Below, in pieces: positions 18,875 through 28,478 of a stretch of DNA of 64,000 bases. Under the pieces are notes generated by a model. The model did no database searches, had not been told where the DNA came from, and saw nothing but the letters and a program-made list of their open reading frames with translations. The position numbers and the translations under genes were made by a program. Source of the DNA: Serratia liquefaciens ATCC 27592 (GTDB taxonomy: Bacteria > Pseudomonadota > Gammaproteobacteria > Enterobacterales > Enterobacteriaceae); contig NC_021741.1 of NCBI RefSeq assembly GCF_000422085.1, positions 4,030,001 to 4,094,000 of the forward strand. Direction: 5' to 3'. Positions within the stretch are counted from its first letter, which is position 1, and the number at the start of each line of letters is the position of its first letter.

Positions 18875-19615
18875 TCAGATAATGCCGCCGTTGGCCCGCA
18901 GGGTTTGGCCGTTGATCCAGGCACCGTCTGCACCGGCCAGGAATGACACCGCCGCGGCGATATCCTGCGGCTGACCCAGACGCTCCAATGGGGCCATTTT
19001 CGCCAGCCGGTCGATCAGCTCCGGCGTTTTGCCGTCCAGGAACAGCCCGGTGGCGGTCGGGCCCGGCGCGATGGCGTTGACGGTAATATTGCGCCCCCGC
19101 AGCTCTTTCGCCAGCACGCTGGTCAGCGCTTCGACGGCGGCCTTGCTGGCGGCATACATGCCGTAGTTCGGCTGCAGCAGCCCGACCACGCTGGATGAAA
19201 AGTTGATGATGCGCCCGTTGTCGCGCAGGCGTTTCGCCGCCTCTCGCAGCGTGTTGAAGGTCCCCTTCAGGTTAATGTCGATCAGCCGATCGACATCGGC
19301 ATCGCTCATTTCTGCGACCGGAGCCAGCGCAATCACCCCGGCGTTATTCACCAGGATATCCACGCCGCCGAAAGCCTGCTCGGCCCGGTCAAACAGCTGG
19401 GCAACGGCGGCGGCGTCGCTGACGTCCGCCCTGGCGCTCAGCGCCCGCCCCCCGCTTTGTTCAATTTTGCGCACCAGCTCATCGGCCAATGCCTGATTGC
19501 CTGAATAGTTGACGATCACGGTAAAACCGTCGGCAGCCAGGCGTTCGGCAATGGCCGCGCCTATACCGCGCGATGCGCCGGTGACAATGGCAACTTGCTG
19601 AGTCTTGGTGTTCAT
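18875..19615 (-). CDS. SDR family NAD(P)-dependent oxidoreductase
   Basis: A 246-residue short-chain dehydrogenase/reductase. The cofactor loop is TGASRGIG (about 13-20); VNNAG follows at about 87-91. The catalytic Ser is in INFSSSVVG and the YxxxK pair in YAASK; IAPGPTATGLF is also conserved. It resembles 3-oxoacyl-ACP reductase (FabG)-like enzymes but has no fatty-acid genes nearby, so the substrate is unknown. It is divergent from the LysR gene at 19739, the usual arrangement for a LysR-controlled reductase. Confidence 0.9.
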   Translation of the reverse strand: MNTKTQQVAIVTGASRGIGAAIAERLAADGFTVIVNYSGNQALADELVRKIEQSGGRALSARADVSDAAAVAQLFDRAEQAFGGVDILVNNAGVIALAPVAEMSDADVDRLIDINLKGTFNTLREAAKRLRDNGRIINFSSSVVGLLQPNYGMYAASKAAVEALTSVLAKELRGRNITVNAIAPGPTATGLFLDGKTPELIDRLAKMAPLERLGQPQDIAAAVSFLAGADGAWINGQTLRANGGII

Positions 19616-19675
19616 GCTCTCTATCCTCGTCGGCTATGCGCCGGCGACTTACCGGCGTGACAACATCATGCACCT

Positions 19676-19689
19676 TTCGCCTTGGCGAA
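19676..19689. promoter_or_regulatory. 14-bp palindrome between SDR and lysR genes
   Basis: TTCGCC-TT-GGCGAA is a perfect inverted repeat in the 123-bp divergent gap and includes T-N11-A spacing. It is a candidate binding site for the neighbouring LysR regulator. Confidence 0.5.
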
Positions 19690-19738
19690 TAATCCCCTAC
19701 TCTTCGTTATCACTATCCGAATTTAGCGAACAATAACC

Positions 19739-20632
19739 ATGGACAGAATCGATGCCATGCGCTTGTTTACCCGCGTGGTGGAACAACGCAGCTTTACCCA
19801 GGCCGCACAGGATCTGAACCTGCCGCGATCGACGGTGACCGATGCCATCAAGCAACTGGAAGCTCGGCTGCAGGTGCGGTTGTTGCAACGCACCACCCGT
19901 CACGTCAGTCCAACCCTGGATGGCGAAGCTTACTATCAACGCTGCCTGACCATTCTGGCGGATATCGAAGATGCCGAGATGGCGTTTGCCGGTGCCAAAC
20001 CGCGTGGGCTGCTGCGCATCGACGTGCACGGCACGTTGGCACGGCACTTTTTGCTGCCGGAACTTCCCGACTTTTTGACGCAATATCCGGATATCGAACT
20101 TTTTATGAGCGAGGGCGATCGGCTGGTAGATCCGGTGCGGGAAGGTATCGACTGCGTGGTGCGGGTCGGCAAACTGAAAGACAGCGATATGGTGGCGCGT
20201 CGGTTAGGCGAGTTTGAAGAGGTCACCTGCGCCGCCCCGGACTACCTGCAACGTTTTGGCACGCCGCATTCCATCAGCGAACTTGAAGGCCACCGCATGG
20301 TGGGCTTCCGTTCCACGGCCAGCGGCACCCTGATGCCGCTGGAATTTACTGTGGCTGGCCAGACGCGGCAGGTGACATTGCCTTGCACGGTGTCGGTCAG
20401 CGCGGCGGAAAGCCTGGTTGCTGCGGCACGCATGGGGCTGGGGATCATTCAGGTGCCGCGTTATCACCTGCGCGACAGCCTGGATAACGGCAGCTTGCTG
20501 CCCCTGCTGCCGCAATTCCCCTCCACTCCGATGCCGGTCTCCTTGCTCTACCCGCGCAACCGCCAACTTTCACCGCGGGTTCGGGTCTTCATCGACTGGT
20601 TCAGCAAAGTGTTCGCCGCCCGTAACCGATAA
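19739..20632 (+). CDS. LysR-type transcriptional regulator
   Basis: A 297-residue LysR protein of the group that begins MDRIDAMRLFTRVVEQRSFTQAA. The recognition helix is LPRSTVTDAIKQLE, and the effector domain covers about 90-290. Regulators with this opening often control divergent SDR oxidoreductase genes, which fits the SDR gene 123 bases away. Its stop is five bases from the convergent metallo-hydrolase stop. Confidence 0.88.
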   Translation: MDRIDAMRLFTRVVEQRSFTQAAQDLNLPRSTVTDAIKQLEARLQVRLLQRTTRHVSPTLDGEAYYQRCLTILADIEDAEMAFAGAKPRGLLRIDVHGTLARHFLLPELPDFLTQYPDIELFMSEGDRLVDPVREGIDCVVRVGKLKDSDMVARRLGEFEEVTCAAPDYLQRFGTPHSISELEGHRMVGFRSTASGTLMPLEFTVAGQTRQVTLPCTVSVSAAESLVAAARMGLGIIQVPRYHLRDSLDNGSLLPLLPQFPSTPMPVSLLYPRNRQLSPRVRVFIDWFSKVFAARNR

Positions 20633-20637
20633 ACGCC

Positions 20638-21582
20638 TTACATGGCGCCATATTCCAGCGGCACCCAGTCGTAACCTTCCCCCTGTTTATTCAGGTAACC
20701 CAACCCGGGGAATGACAGATGCGGTCCGCCCACCAGCACACTGCGTTGAGCGCTATCACTAAACACCCGCAGCCGCTGGGCTACTGCCGCTTTGGCATCT
20801 TTATCAAAGCTTATCGCGACACGCGGATGGGCGAACTGCACCGCCGCCACGTGGATCAAATCCCCCAGCAGCAACAATTTTTTACCCTGGCTTTCCACCA
20901 GATAGATGCTGTGGCCTGGCGTATGACCATGGGCGGCAAACGCACTGATCCCCGGCGACAGCTCACCATCATTACTGAACGTTTTAAAATGTCCGGCGGC
21001 CTGATAAGGCTTGAGCGCGGCGATAACATTCTCGAACGAGGCTTTCTCCTTCGGCGGCGCCTGTTTCAACCGACTCTCGCTAAGCCAAAAATCCGCATCC
21101 TGCTGCCCGGCACGCACCACTGCATTTGGAAAAGCAGCTTTACCGTTTTGCGTCAAACCGCCGAGATGATCCGGGTGCATATGCGTCAGGTAAATTTCAT
21201 CCACCTGCTGTGGCTGATAACCGGCAGCCTTGAGGTTTACGACCAGTTTGCCCAACCCGTCCCCCAGCAGCGAACCCGCACCGGTATCAACCAGGATCAG
21301 CTTGCTGCCGGTATTGATCAGGTAAGCATTAACAGAGGTGACGACCGGCAGGCCCTGATGGTGCTCGGCCAGAGCGGTCTCTATCAGCTTTGGCGAACTG
21401 TTCAGCAGCAGTCTGTCAACCGGCAAGCGGAGTACGCCATCAGACAAGGCTGTGACTTCATAGCTGCCCAGCATGATGCGATAAAAACCCGGCGCGGGGG
21501 TTTTCACCTGCGGCGCGGCGGCCAGGGTTTGCAGCGACATAACGGCCAGCGCCGCCCCCAGCAGGTAACGTTTCCAGAACAT
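20638..21582 (-). CDS. Secreted MBL-fold metallo-hydrolase
   Basis: A 314-residue metallo-beta-lactamase-fold enzyme with a signal peptide (about 1-22, ending LQTLAAA). The metal motif HxHxDH is seen as THMHPDHLGGL, with DTGAG before it and a later AAHGHTPGHSIY and LLLGDLIH supplying further ligands. The sequence resembles AHL-lactonase- and methyl-parathion-hydrolase-like relatives; the substrate cannot be fixed. It lies downstream of the 2-hydroxycarboxylate transporter on the same strand but past a terminator, so it probably has its own promoter. Confidence 0.85.
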   Translation of the reverse strand: MFWKRYLLGAALAVMSLQTLAAAPQVKTPAPGFYRIMLGSYEVTALSDGVLRLPVDRLLLNSSPKLIETALAEHHQGLPVVTSVNAYLINTGSKLILVDTGAGSLLGDGLGKLVVNLKAAGYQPQQVDEIYLTHMHPDHLGGLTQNGKAAFPNAVVRAGQQDADFWLSESRLKQAPPKEKASFENVIAALKPYQAAGHFKTFSNDGELSPGISAFAAHGHTPGHSIYLVESQGKKLLLLGDLIHVAAVQFAHPRVAISFDKDAKAAVAQRLRVFSDSAQRSVLVGGPHLSFPGLGYLNKQGEGYDWVPLEYGAM

Positions 21583-21658
21583 GGTGACTCCTTGTTGTCA
21601 TTTGAGCGCTAAGTATTAACCCAAAGCGGAAATGACGCCTGCCGGAGGCAAAAAATGA

Positions 21659-21685
21659 ATAAAAAAATCCCCGCGGGGGCGGGGA
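21659..21685 (-). terminator. Terminator of the 2-hydroxycarboxylate transporter gene
   Basis: On the minus strand TCCCCGC and GCGGGGA form a 7-bp stem with a four-base loop, followed by a run of seven or more T. It lies 31 bases after the transporter stop. Confidence 0.85.
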
Positions 21686-21716
21686 AAGGCAAAGAAACAC
21701 TAAGGATTTTTTTGAG

Positions 21717-23072
21717 TTATACGAAGAATTTGGCCAGTACCAGCAAAGAGAGCGAGACATTGATCGCGCCGCCGATACGGGTAGCTATCTGCGCAAAAGG
21801 CATCAGCGACATACGGTTGCCGGCGGTGAGGATGGCAACATCGCCAGTGCCACCCTGCCCACTCTGGCAGCAGGAGACAATCGCCACATCGATCGGGTGC
21901 ATGCCAATTTTCTTGCCGACGAAGAAGCCAGTCGCCACCAGTGCAGACACGGTGCTGACGATCACCACCAGATTTTGGAAGGTGAAGGCGTTAACCAGTT
22001 CCTGCCACGGAGTGATCGCTACGCCGACGGCAAACAGAATCGGGTAGGTGACCGCAGTACGGAAGAATTTATAGACCACCTGCGAACCTTCCTGAATGCG
22101 TGGGGACACGCCATGTGCCAGCTTCACCGCCACCGCGGCGAACAGCATGCCAACCGGTGCCGGCAGGCCAATCATGCGGTGCAGCAACATCCCTACCATG
22201 TACAGCAGGATGGCCAGCAGCGCACCGCAGGCAATGGTGCTGACATCCACCTTACCGCTGATTTTTTCCACCGCGCTCATCTCGCTTTCGCCCTGCTTGC
22301 TTGGCATCAGGCTGCCTTCGCCGGTCAGGTGCGGGTAACGTTTACCCAGTTGGTTAAGCAAGCCGGCCAGAACAATGGCGGTCAGGCTGCCAAGCATGAC
22401 GATAGGCAGAATGCGCCCCAAGGCTACCCCCTGCTCCATATGCAGAATCGCCGCATACCCCATCGACAACGGGATCGCGCCTTCACCGACGCCACCGGCC
22501 ATGATCGGCAAAATCAGGAAGAAGAAGATTTGGAACGGCTCCAGCCCCAGCGCCATGCCCACCGCCATTCCTACCAGCATGCCGACAATCTCACCGCACA
22601 GCATCGGCGCGAAAATGCGCAGAAAGCCCTGGATCAGCACCTGACGGTTCATGCTCATAATGCTGCCAACGATAATGCAGCAGATGTAGAGGTACAGAAT
22701 ATTGGTCGATTTATAGAATTTGGTGGTCGATTCCACCACCACGTCCGGCAGCAAGCCGTAATGCACCAACGCAGAAGGAATAAAGGTGGCGCAGATCGCC
22801 GCGGCCCCCATTTTGCCGATCAGCGGCAGGCGTTTGCCAAACTCGCCGCAGGCAAAACCAAAGAACGCCAATGTGGCAACCATGACCACGATATCGCTCG
22901 GTAATTTCCCTTCCAGGCAATCCAATAAAATAAGTACGCCGGCCAGAACAAAGAACGGCAACGGAATAATTCCTACTTTGTAATTGTCCAGTATATGCCA
23001 CCATTTCTCCCGCAGCGGTATTTCAGCGGTTTTGTCTTTGGCGGCGAGGAAAGAATCATCTGTTGTGCTCAT
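21717..23072 (-). CDS. 2-hydroxycarboxylate transporter (CitS/MaeN/CimH family)
   Basis: A 451-residue inner-membrane symporter with about 11 hydrophobic helices. The two re-entrant loop signatures of the 2HCT family are clear: AGGVGEGAIPLSMGY in the first half and CCQSGQGGTGDVAIL in the second (GGxG motifs). Family members carry citrate, malate or both with Na+ or H+. No citrate lyase or oxaloacetate decarboxylase genes are in the window, so malate uptake as in MaeN or CimH is as likely as citrate. The divergent CitA/DcuS-type two-component system almost certainly controls it. Confidence 0.9.
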   Translation of the reverse strand: MSTTDDSFLAAKDKTAEIPLREKWWHILDNYKVGIIPLPFFVLAGVLILLDCLEGKLPSDIVVMVATLAFFGFACGEFGKRLPLIGKMGAAAICATFIPSALVHYGLLPDVVVESTTKFYKSTNILYLYICCIIVGSIMSMNRQVLIQGFLRIFAPMLCGEIVGMLVGMAVGMALGLEPFQIFFFLILPIMAGGVGEGAIPLSMGYAAILHMEQGVALGRILPIVMLGSLTAIVLAGLLNQLGKRYPHLTGEGSLMPSKQGESEMSAVEKISGKVDVSTIACGALLAILLYMVGMLLHRMIGLPAPVGMLFAAVAVKLAHGVSPRIQEGSQVVYKFFRTAVTYPILFAVGVAITPWQELVNAFTFQNLVVIVSTVSALVATGFFVGKKIGMHPIDVAIVSCCQSGQGGTGDVAILTAGNRMSLMPFAQIATRIGGAINVSLSLLVLAKFFV

Positions 23073-23398
23073 AATCTGGCCTCTTATTAGTTTGTTCAGC
23101 CATCATAGAGAAACGCACGGATTATCTGCTGTGATTTTGTTCAAAGTTAAAAAGGGTTTTTAATGGTGGTTATGGTTTCTATGGTGTTAATTAGGATTAT
23201 GTAAAATCTGCTGTGGTTTTAATGGTGTTAACGTTATTTTTACTTTAAGAATTATCAGTTTTATTGCAGCTGCTGCATTAACCACCCCGACAAGAATAAT
23301 CCCGTGGCTGCGATCACAAGTTGATCCGGCGCAATATTACATTAACGGCCACTCATGATAGGGTAAGCCTTCAGGATTTATCAGGGCGAACCCCGGTC
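23073..23398. promoter_or_regulatory. AT-rich divergent control region with spaced direct repeats
   Basis: This 326-bp gap separates the transporter from the sensor kinase. ATCTGCTGTG(A/G)TTTT occurs at 23124-23138 and 23206-23220 (14 of 15 identical, 82 bp apart). ATGGTGTTAA occurs at 23181-23190 and 23222-23231 (41 bp apart), and GTTAA recurs at 23146, 23186 and 23227. The 40-41 bp period is about four helical turns, as expected for a response regulator binding one DNA face. A 13-bp palindrome, TGCAGC-T-GCTGCA, sits at 23265-23277. Confidence 0.55.
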
Positions 23399-24997
23399 AT
23401 GCGTATAAAACTCTCATTTCAAATCAAGCTATTCCTGTGCCTGGTTGCCTTCTCCTGCCTGCTGTTGACGTTTATTGGTGCTTACACCTACTACCAGCTC
23501 GATGCGCAACTGCACCGCGACCTCGGTGCACGAGCGCAGGTGCAGGCCCGAGAGATTGCCCTGATCCCTTCCCTGATCACCGCAGTGGAAAAAAAAGACC
23601 CGGTTAAAATTGCAGCGCTAATGAAGAAAATTCGCGCCAGCAGCGATGCCAGCTATATCGTTATCGGCGATAAGCAAACCCGGCATCTTTATCACTCTGA
23701 ATATGCCAACCGTATCGGCACGCCGATGGTCGGCGGCGATAATAAAGAGGTTCTCGAAGGCAAAAGCATTATTTCCATTCGCAAAGGCGGCATCGGCATT
23801 TCATTGCGCAGTAAAGCGCCCATTTTGGACGAAAATAATAACGTCATCGGCATTGTTTCGGTGGGTTATCTCAAATCACATATCGACAATTTAAATTCCA
23901 GAACTCTGACGCAAATTCTTGGGTCGATAGTGCTTTTATTAATCGCGCTGTTCGTATTTTCGTGGCTGTTATCGAAGAATTTAAAACGCCAAATGTTCTG
24001 GCTGGAACCGAAAGAAATTGCCCTGTTGGTACGTCAACAGAAAGCGTTGCTGGAAGCAATCTATGAAGGGGTGATTGCCGTCGATCCTCAGTTGCGGATC
24101 ATCACCATTAACCACGCGGCCCGTGAACTGCTGGATTTGCGTCAGCCCGCCGCCGCCCTGATGGGCAGAGAAATCGGTGAGGTGATCCAATCCCAGCCGG
24201 ATTTCTTCGGCGCCTCACAGTTAGGGCATGACACCCATGACGAGGTCTGTCGTTTCAACCATGTCCGGGTTATCGCCAGCCGGGTACGCATCATGCAGGA
24301 AGAAGAGCTGCAGGGCTGGGTGATCAGCTTCCGCGACAAAAACGACATCAACACCCTGAGCAGCCAGCTTAGCCAGGTGAAGCGCTATGCTGACAACCTG
24401 CGCATCATGCGCCACGAACAGCTGAACTGGACCGCCACCCTCGCCGGCCTGCTGCATATGCAACGCTACGACGAGGCCATCCGCTATGTGGAGGCGCAAT
24501 CTGAAGGTGCGCAGGAGATCCTCGACTTTATCTCACAGCGTTTCAGTTCGGCGGCATTATGCGGCCTGCTGCTGGGCAAATACTCCAGCGCGAAGGAAAA
24601 AGGCGTGGAGCTTCGCTTCGACCCGGCCTGCCAGCTGCGGCAGATCCCGGCGGCATTGAATGAAACCGAATTGATGTCGATCATCGGCAATTTGCTGGAT
24701 AATGCGGTAGACGCTACGCTGCATTACGGCGCGCCCTATGAGGCGGTAGAACTTTATATCAGCGACAGCAGCAATGAACTGGTGATTGAAGTGGCCGATC
24801 GCGGCACCGGTATTGCCCCTGAGGTGCGCGATACGCTGTTCGAACAGGGCGTCACCACCAAAGATGACAAGGGTGACCACGGCATCGGCCTGCACCTGGT
24901 TGCCAGCCACGTGGCGCAGGCGCACGGCAGCATAGAAGTGTCGGACAACGATCCGCACGGCGCTATTTTTTCTTTGTTTATCCCTAAACAATCTTGA
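23399..24997 (+). CDS. CitA/DcuS-type sensor histidine kinase
   Basis: A 532-residue membrane kinase. Order of parts: transmembrane helix about 9-30, periplasmic PAS-like ligand domain about 31-165 (ending VIGIVSVGYLKSH), second helix about 172-192, cytoplasmic PAS about 215-320, a short H-box with RIMRHEQLNW (phospho-His about 339), and an ATPase domain with NLLDNAVDAT and DRGTGIAPEV, GDHGIGLHLV. This layout is that of citrate/C4-dicarboxylate sensors. ATG 23399 is chosen because the first membrane helix follows at once; a TTG 26 codons upstream is possible. Stop and downstream gene overlap. Confidence 0.88.
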   Translation: MRIKLSFQIKLFLCLVAFSCLLLTFIGAYTYYQLDAQLHRDLGARAQVQAREIALIPSLITAVEKKDPVKIAALMKKIRASSDASYIVIGDKQTRHLYHSEYANRIGTPMVGGDNKEVLEGKSIISIRKGGIGISLRSKAPILDENNNVIGIVSVGYLKSHIDNLNSRTLTQILGSIVLLLIALFVFSWLLSKNLKRQMFWLEPKEIALLVRQQKALLEAIYEGVIAVDPQLRIITINHAARELLDLRQPAAALMGREIGEVIQSQPDFFGASQLGHDTHDEVCRFNHVRVIASRVRIMQEEELQGWVISFRDKNDINTLSSQLSQVKRYADNLRIMRHEQLNWTATLAGLLHMQRYDEAIRYVEAQSEGAQEILDFISQRFSSAALCGLLLGKYSSAKEKGVELRFDPACQLRQIPAALNETELMSIIGNLLDNAVDATLHYGAPYEAVELYISDSSNELVIEVADRGTGIAPEVRDTLFEQGVTTKDDKGDHGIGLHLVASHVAQAHGSIEVSDNDPHGAIFSLFIPKQS

Positions 24998-25005
24998 GCA
25001 CCCGA

Positions 25006-25695
25006 ATGATGCAACCAGAAGCACTGGACGTTTTGATCGTGGAAGATGAGCCACAGCTGGCGACGCTGCACGCGGAATTTATTGAGCAGAACTTTGCTCT
25101 GCGGGTGGTGGCCTATGCTGCCACGCTGGCCGAGGCCAGAGTCAAAGTCAATGCCCACCAGCCACGGCTGATCCTGCTGGACAATTTTTTGCCCGACGGC
25201 CAGGGCATTGAACTGATGGAAGAGGCGGCGGTGAAAAACCCCGGCTGTTCAGTGATTTTTATTACCGCCGCCAGCGACATGAATACCTGCAGCCAGGCGA
25301 TCCGCAATGGTGCCTTCGATTACATCATTAAGCCGGTCTCCTACAAGCGGCTGCGCAACTCACTGGAGCGCTTTATGCAGTTTGTGCAAACCCAGCGCAC
25401 CTTCAAGGTAATCGACCAAAGCAACGTCGACGCGCTGTATAACCTGCAATCCAAGCAGTTCTCCAGCGAACCCAGCGCCAAAGGCATAGAAACCAACACG
25501 CTGGAGCTGGTGCAGGCGCTGTTTATCAAGCAACCGGAAGCCGCGCATGCGGTAGAAGACGTGGTCGAACAGGTCGGGATCAGCAAAACCACGGCCCGAC
25601 GTTATCTGGAATACTGCGTCGCCACCCAGTTTGTGCGCGTCGAAATGATGTACGGCAATATTGGTCATCCGCGGCGTCTGTATCGCAAGGCATAA
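25006..25695 (+). CDS. CitB/DcuR-type response regulator
   Basis: A 229-residue response regulator partnered with the preceding kinase. The receiver has the acidic pocket VEDE (about 12-15), the phospho-Asp about 59 in LLDNFLPDG, and the Lys in YIIKPVSY; the C-terminal domain has a helix-turn-helix in VGISKTTARRYLEYCV, the form seen in CitB/DcuR/DpiA regulators. It presumably activates the divergent 2-hydroxycarboxylate transporter. ATG 25006 lies just after the kinase stop; a TTG at 24994 would overlap it. Confidence 0.88.
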   Translation: MMQPEALDVLIVEDEPQLATLHAEFIEQNFALRVVAYAATLAEARVKVNAHQPRLILLDNFLPDGQGIELMEEAAVKNPGCSVIFITAASDMNTCSQAIRNGAFDYIIKPVSYKRLRNSLERFMQFVQTQRTFKVIDQSNVDALYNLQSKQFSSEPSAKGIETNTLELVQALFIKQPEAAHAVEDVVEQVGISKTTARRYLEYCVATQFVRVEMMYGNIGHPRRLYRKA

Positions 25696-25797
25696 GCTGC
25701 CATCTGGCTGTCATATTTAAGGGGTAATATAACTTCGGCGATATCCCCTCGATATCGGCACCTGTCGTTGAAAATTGATGAAATACTGATGACTTTT

Positions 25798-25821
25798 ACC
25801 CGGCCTCTGGTCGGGTTTTTT
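25798..25821 (+). terminator. Terminator of the two-component operon
   Basis: ACCCGGCC pairs with GGTCGGGT (one G-T pair), followed by six T, about 100 bases after the response-regulator stop. Confidence 0.8.
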
Positions 25822-26101
25822 ATTGTCCGAAAACAGGCTTGGGCAGGCAAATAACAGCAATAATCAGAGCGGATTATTCTTACTTAAAACCAACCGTTTA
25901 TCGGAAATATCAGCCACTGATAATTGAGCACTCACCTCATTACCATAACTAATCGAAAACTTGATGTAAATCGTCAATATCCCATTCATCGGACATTGAG
26001 GGTTGTCTCAGATATTCACTGTGTTAGGGTATAGGGGACTATTATTTTCTATTGGGAAATTTTTATCGTTTGATAATTCATCAGAGGAAACAGCAAATTG
26101 C
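25822..26101 (+). promoter_or_regulatory. proU upstream region and promoter
   Basis: An AT-rich leader before proV. The hexamers TTGTCT (26003-26008) and TAGGGT (26025-26030) are 16 bases apart and match, in sequence and context (CTCAGAT downstream of the -35, GTTAGGGTA at the -10), the osmotically controlled sigma70 proU promoter of E. coli as I recall it. The upstream AT-rich tract is the kind of DNA silenced by H-NS. No gene is seen between the two-component terminator and proV. Confidence 0.75.
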
Positions 26102-27304
26102 ATGGCAATTAAACTCGAAGTAAAGAACCTGTATAAGATATTTGGCGAACATCCGGATCGCGCTTTCAAACTGATTGAAAAAGGCCTGACAAAAGACCAA
26201 TTGCTTGAAAAAACCGGATTATCACTGGGCGTAAAAGACGCCTCTCTGGCCATTGAAGAAGGCGAGATATTTGTCATCATGGGGCTTTCCGGTTCTGGAA
26301 AATCTACCCTGGTACGCCTTCTCAATCGTCTGATAGAACCCACCCGCGGTCAGGTGCTGATTGATGGCGAGGATATATCTAAAATATCCGACAGCGCACT
26401 GCGCGCCGTACGCCGTAATAAGATCAGCATGGTGTTTCAATCATTCGCTTTAATGCCGCATATGAATGTATTGAATAACACCGCGTTCGGTATGGAATTG
26501 GCCGGCATTCCACCGCAGGAGCGCCAGGAAAAAGCCCTGGAAGCATTACGTCAGGTCGGGCTGGAGAATTATGCCTATTCTTATCCCGATGAACTTTCCG
26601 GCGGGATGCGTCAGCGCGTGGGATTAGCCCGTGCCATGGCGAATAATCCGGACATATTATTGATGGATGAAGCCTTCTCGGCGCTGGATCCATTAATCCG
26701 TACCGAGATGCAAGATGAGCTGGTCAAATTACAGGCCCAGCATCAGCGCACCATCGTCTTTATTTCCCATGATTTGGATGAGGCAATGCGTATTGGCGAT
26801 CGTATTGCCATTATGCAAGGCGGAGAGGTTATTCAGGTCGGTACGCCGGAGGAAATATTAAATAATCCGGCCAACGATTATGTCCGCACCTTCTTCCGTG
26901 GCGTCGATATCAGCCACGTTTTCAGCGCCAAGGATATCGCCCAGCGTCGTCCTGTCGCCCTTATTCGCAAAACCCCCGGTTTTGGTCCGCGTTCAGCACT
27001 ACAGCTGCTGCGCGATGAAGACCGCGATTATGGTTATGTTATTGAACGCGGCAAGAAATTTATCGGCGTGGTGTCGGTAGATTCACTCAAGCAGGCGCTG
27101 GCGGCCAACCAGACGTTGGATGACGCCCTGCTGGAAGCCCCTGCCCCGGTCCCGGCCGACATGCCGCTGAGCGAACTGATTTCATTGGTTGCCCTGGCGC
27201 CCTGTGCGGTCCCCGTGGTCTGCGAAGAAAATAACTATATCGGAATTATTTCCAAGGCCATGCTGTTGCAGGCCTTAGATAAAGAGGGCCCAGCGAATGA
27301 GTGA
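26102..27304 (+). CDS. proV: ProV, glycine betaine/proline ABC transporter ATPase
   Basis: A 400-residue ABC ATPase, the same length as in E. coli. Walker [10 protein letters not shown] at 61-69, signature [14 protein letters not shown], Walker [16 protein letters not shown] and the H-loop ISHDLDEA are all intact. Two CBS domains fill about 285-400 and sense ionic strength in related transporters. ATG 26102 ([12 protein letters not shown]) matches E. coli ProV; the frame is open 33 codons farther upstream but that part overlaps the promoter. First gene of proVWX; its stop overlaps proW. Confidence 0.97.
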   Translation: MAIKLEVKNLYKIFGEHPDRAFKLIEKGLTKDQLLEKTGLSLGVKDASLAIEEGEIFVIMGLSGSGKSTLVRLLNRLIEPTRGQVLIDGEDISKISDSALRAVRRNKISMVFQSFALMPHMNVLNNTAFGMELAGIPPQERQEKALEALRQVGLENYAYSYPDELSGGMRQRVGLARAMANNPDILLMDEAFSALDPLIRTEMQDELVKLQAQHQRTIVFISHDLDEAMRIGDRIAIMQGGEVIQVGTPEEILNNPANDYVRTFFRGVDISHVFSAKDIAQRRPVALIRKTPGFGPRSALQLLRDEDRDYGYVIERGKKFIGVVSVDSLKQALAANQTLDDALLEAPAPVPADMPLSELISLVALAPCAVPVVCEENNYIGIISKAMLLQALDKEGPANE

Positions 27305-28415
27305 CACTACACAGGATCCATGGGCGACTGCGCCTGCCGACCCCAGCACCGCACCGGCGACTGACGCCGCAACCTCGACAGCGCCCGCTGGCGATGCCTG
27401 GTCCAGCGCACCGCCACCAGAAACCCATGACGCCGCCAATCAGGCCGCTCAGGGTGCCGACTGGCTTAACAGCGCACCGGTCCAACAGGAACATTTCAGC
27501 CTGCTGGATCCGTTCCACAAAACCTGGGTGCCGTTTGACTCCTGGGTGACCCACGGCATCGACTGGCTGGTGCTGCACTTTCGCCCGCTGTTTCAGGGCA
27601 TTCGCGTACCGGTCGATTTTATTCTCAGCGGCTTTCAGCAGTTGCTGCTCGGCATGCCTGCCCCGATCGCCATTTTGCTGTTCTCGCTGATTGCCTGGCA
27701 GCTCTCCAGCCTTGGTATGGGGGCTGCGACGCTGGTCTCGCTGATTGCCATTGGCGCGATTGGCGCCTGGTCACAAGCCATGGTGACCCTGGCGCTGGTC
27801 CTGACCGCCCTGTTCTTCTGTATCGTCATCGGTCTGCCGCTCGGCATTTGGCTGGCGCGCAGCAAACATGCCGGCAAGGTGATCCGGCCACTGCTCGACG
27901 CCATGCAGACCACGCCGGCCTTCGTCTATCTGGTGCCGATCGTCATGCTGTTCGGTATCGGTAACGTGCCGGGGGTGGTGGTGACCATTATCTTTGCGCT
28001 GCCGCCGATCGTGCGACTGACCATTCTGGGCATTAACCAAGTGCCTGAGGATCTGATCGAAGCCGCCGAATCCTTTGGTGCCAGCCCGCGCCAACTGCTG
28101 TTTAAAGTGCAACTGCCACTGGCAATGCCAACCATTATGGCCGGCGTAAACCAAACGCTGATGTTGGCGCTGTCGATGGTGGTTATCGCCTCGATGATCG
28201 CCGTTGGCGGCCTGGGCCAGATGGTATTGCGCGGTATCGGTCGTCTGGATATGGGGCTGGCCGCCGTTGGCGGGGTCGGTATCGTGATCCTGGCGATTAT
28301 TCTCGACCGCCTCACCCAATCGCTGGGGCGCGATCGCCGCAGCAAAGGCATCGGCCGTTGGTATGCTCACGGCCCGATCGGGTTAGTCACCCGGCCCTTC
28401 ATCAAAAAGCCTTAA
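27297..28415 (+). CDS. proW: ProW, glycine betaine ABC transporter permease
   Basis: A 372-residue permease. A long soluble N-terminal segment (about 1-95, rich in Pro/Ala/Thr with [14 protein letters not shown] stretches) precedes about seven membrane helices. The cytoplasmic EAA loop, [29 protein letters not shown], docks ProV. The ATG at 27297 overlaps the proV stop by eight bases. With ProV and the binding protein it imports glycine betaine and proline betaine at high osmolarity. Confidence 0.95.
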   Translation: MSDTTQDPWATAPADPSTAPATDAATSTAPAGDAWSSAPPPETHDAANQAAQGADWLNSAPVQQEHFSLLDPFHKTWVPFDSWVTHGIDWLVLHFRPLFQGIRVPVDFILSGFQQLLLGMPAPIAILLFSLIAWQLSSLGMGAATLVSLIAIGAIGAWSQAMVTLALVLTALFFCIVIGLPLGIWLARSKHAGKVIRPLLDAMQTTPAFVYLVPIVMLFGIGNVPGVVVTIIFALPPIVRLTILGINQVPEDLIEAAESFGASPRQLLFKVQLPLAMPTIMAGVNQTLMLALSMVVIASMIAVGGLGQMVLRGIGRLDMGLAAVGGVGIVILAIILDRLTQSLGRDRRSKGIGRWYAHGPIGLVTRPFIKKP

Positions 28416-28422
28416 TCGCCCT

Positions 28423-28445
28423 GCCCCCGGCCAAACGTCGGGGGC
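28423..28445 (+). other. Intercistronic hairpin between proW and proX
   Basis: GCCCCCG pairs with CGGGGGC around a nine-base loop and has no T-run. It probably protects or processes the mRNA so that the binding protein is made in excess of the membrane parts; this role is inferred. Confidence 0.5.
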
Positions 28446-28478
28446 ACCGACAGCATTTATAAAAACGAAGGAACCACT

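Noticed and set aside
21897..22904. 335-codon frame antisense to the 2-hydroxycarboxylate transporter
   Set aside because: Rich in His, Arg and Gln as expected for the complement of hydrophobic codons; no domain seen, and the transporter frame is certain.
25739..25757. CGATATC-CCCTC-GATATCG inverted repeat after the response regulator
   Set aside because: It lacks a T-run and lies before the true terminator at 25798; it gives no clear function on its own.
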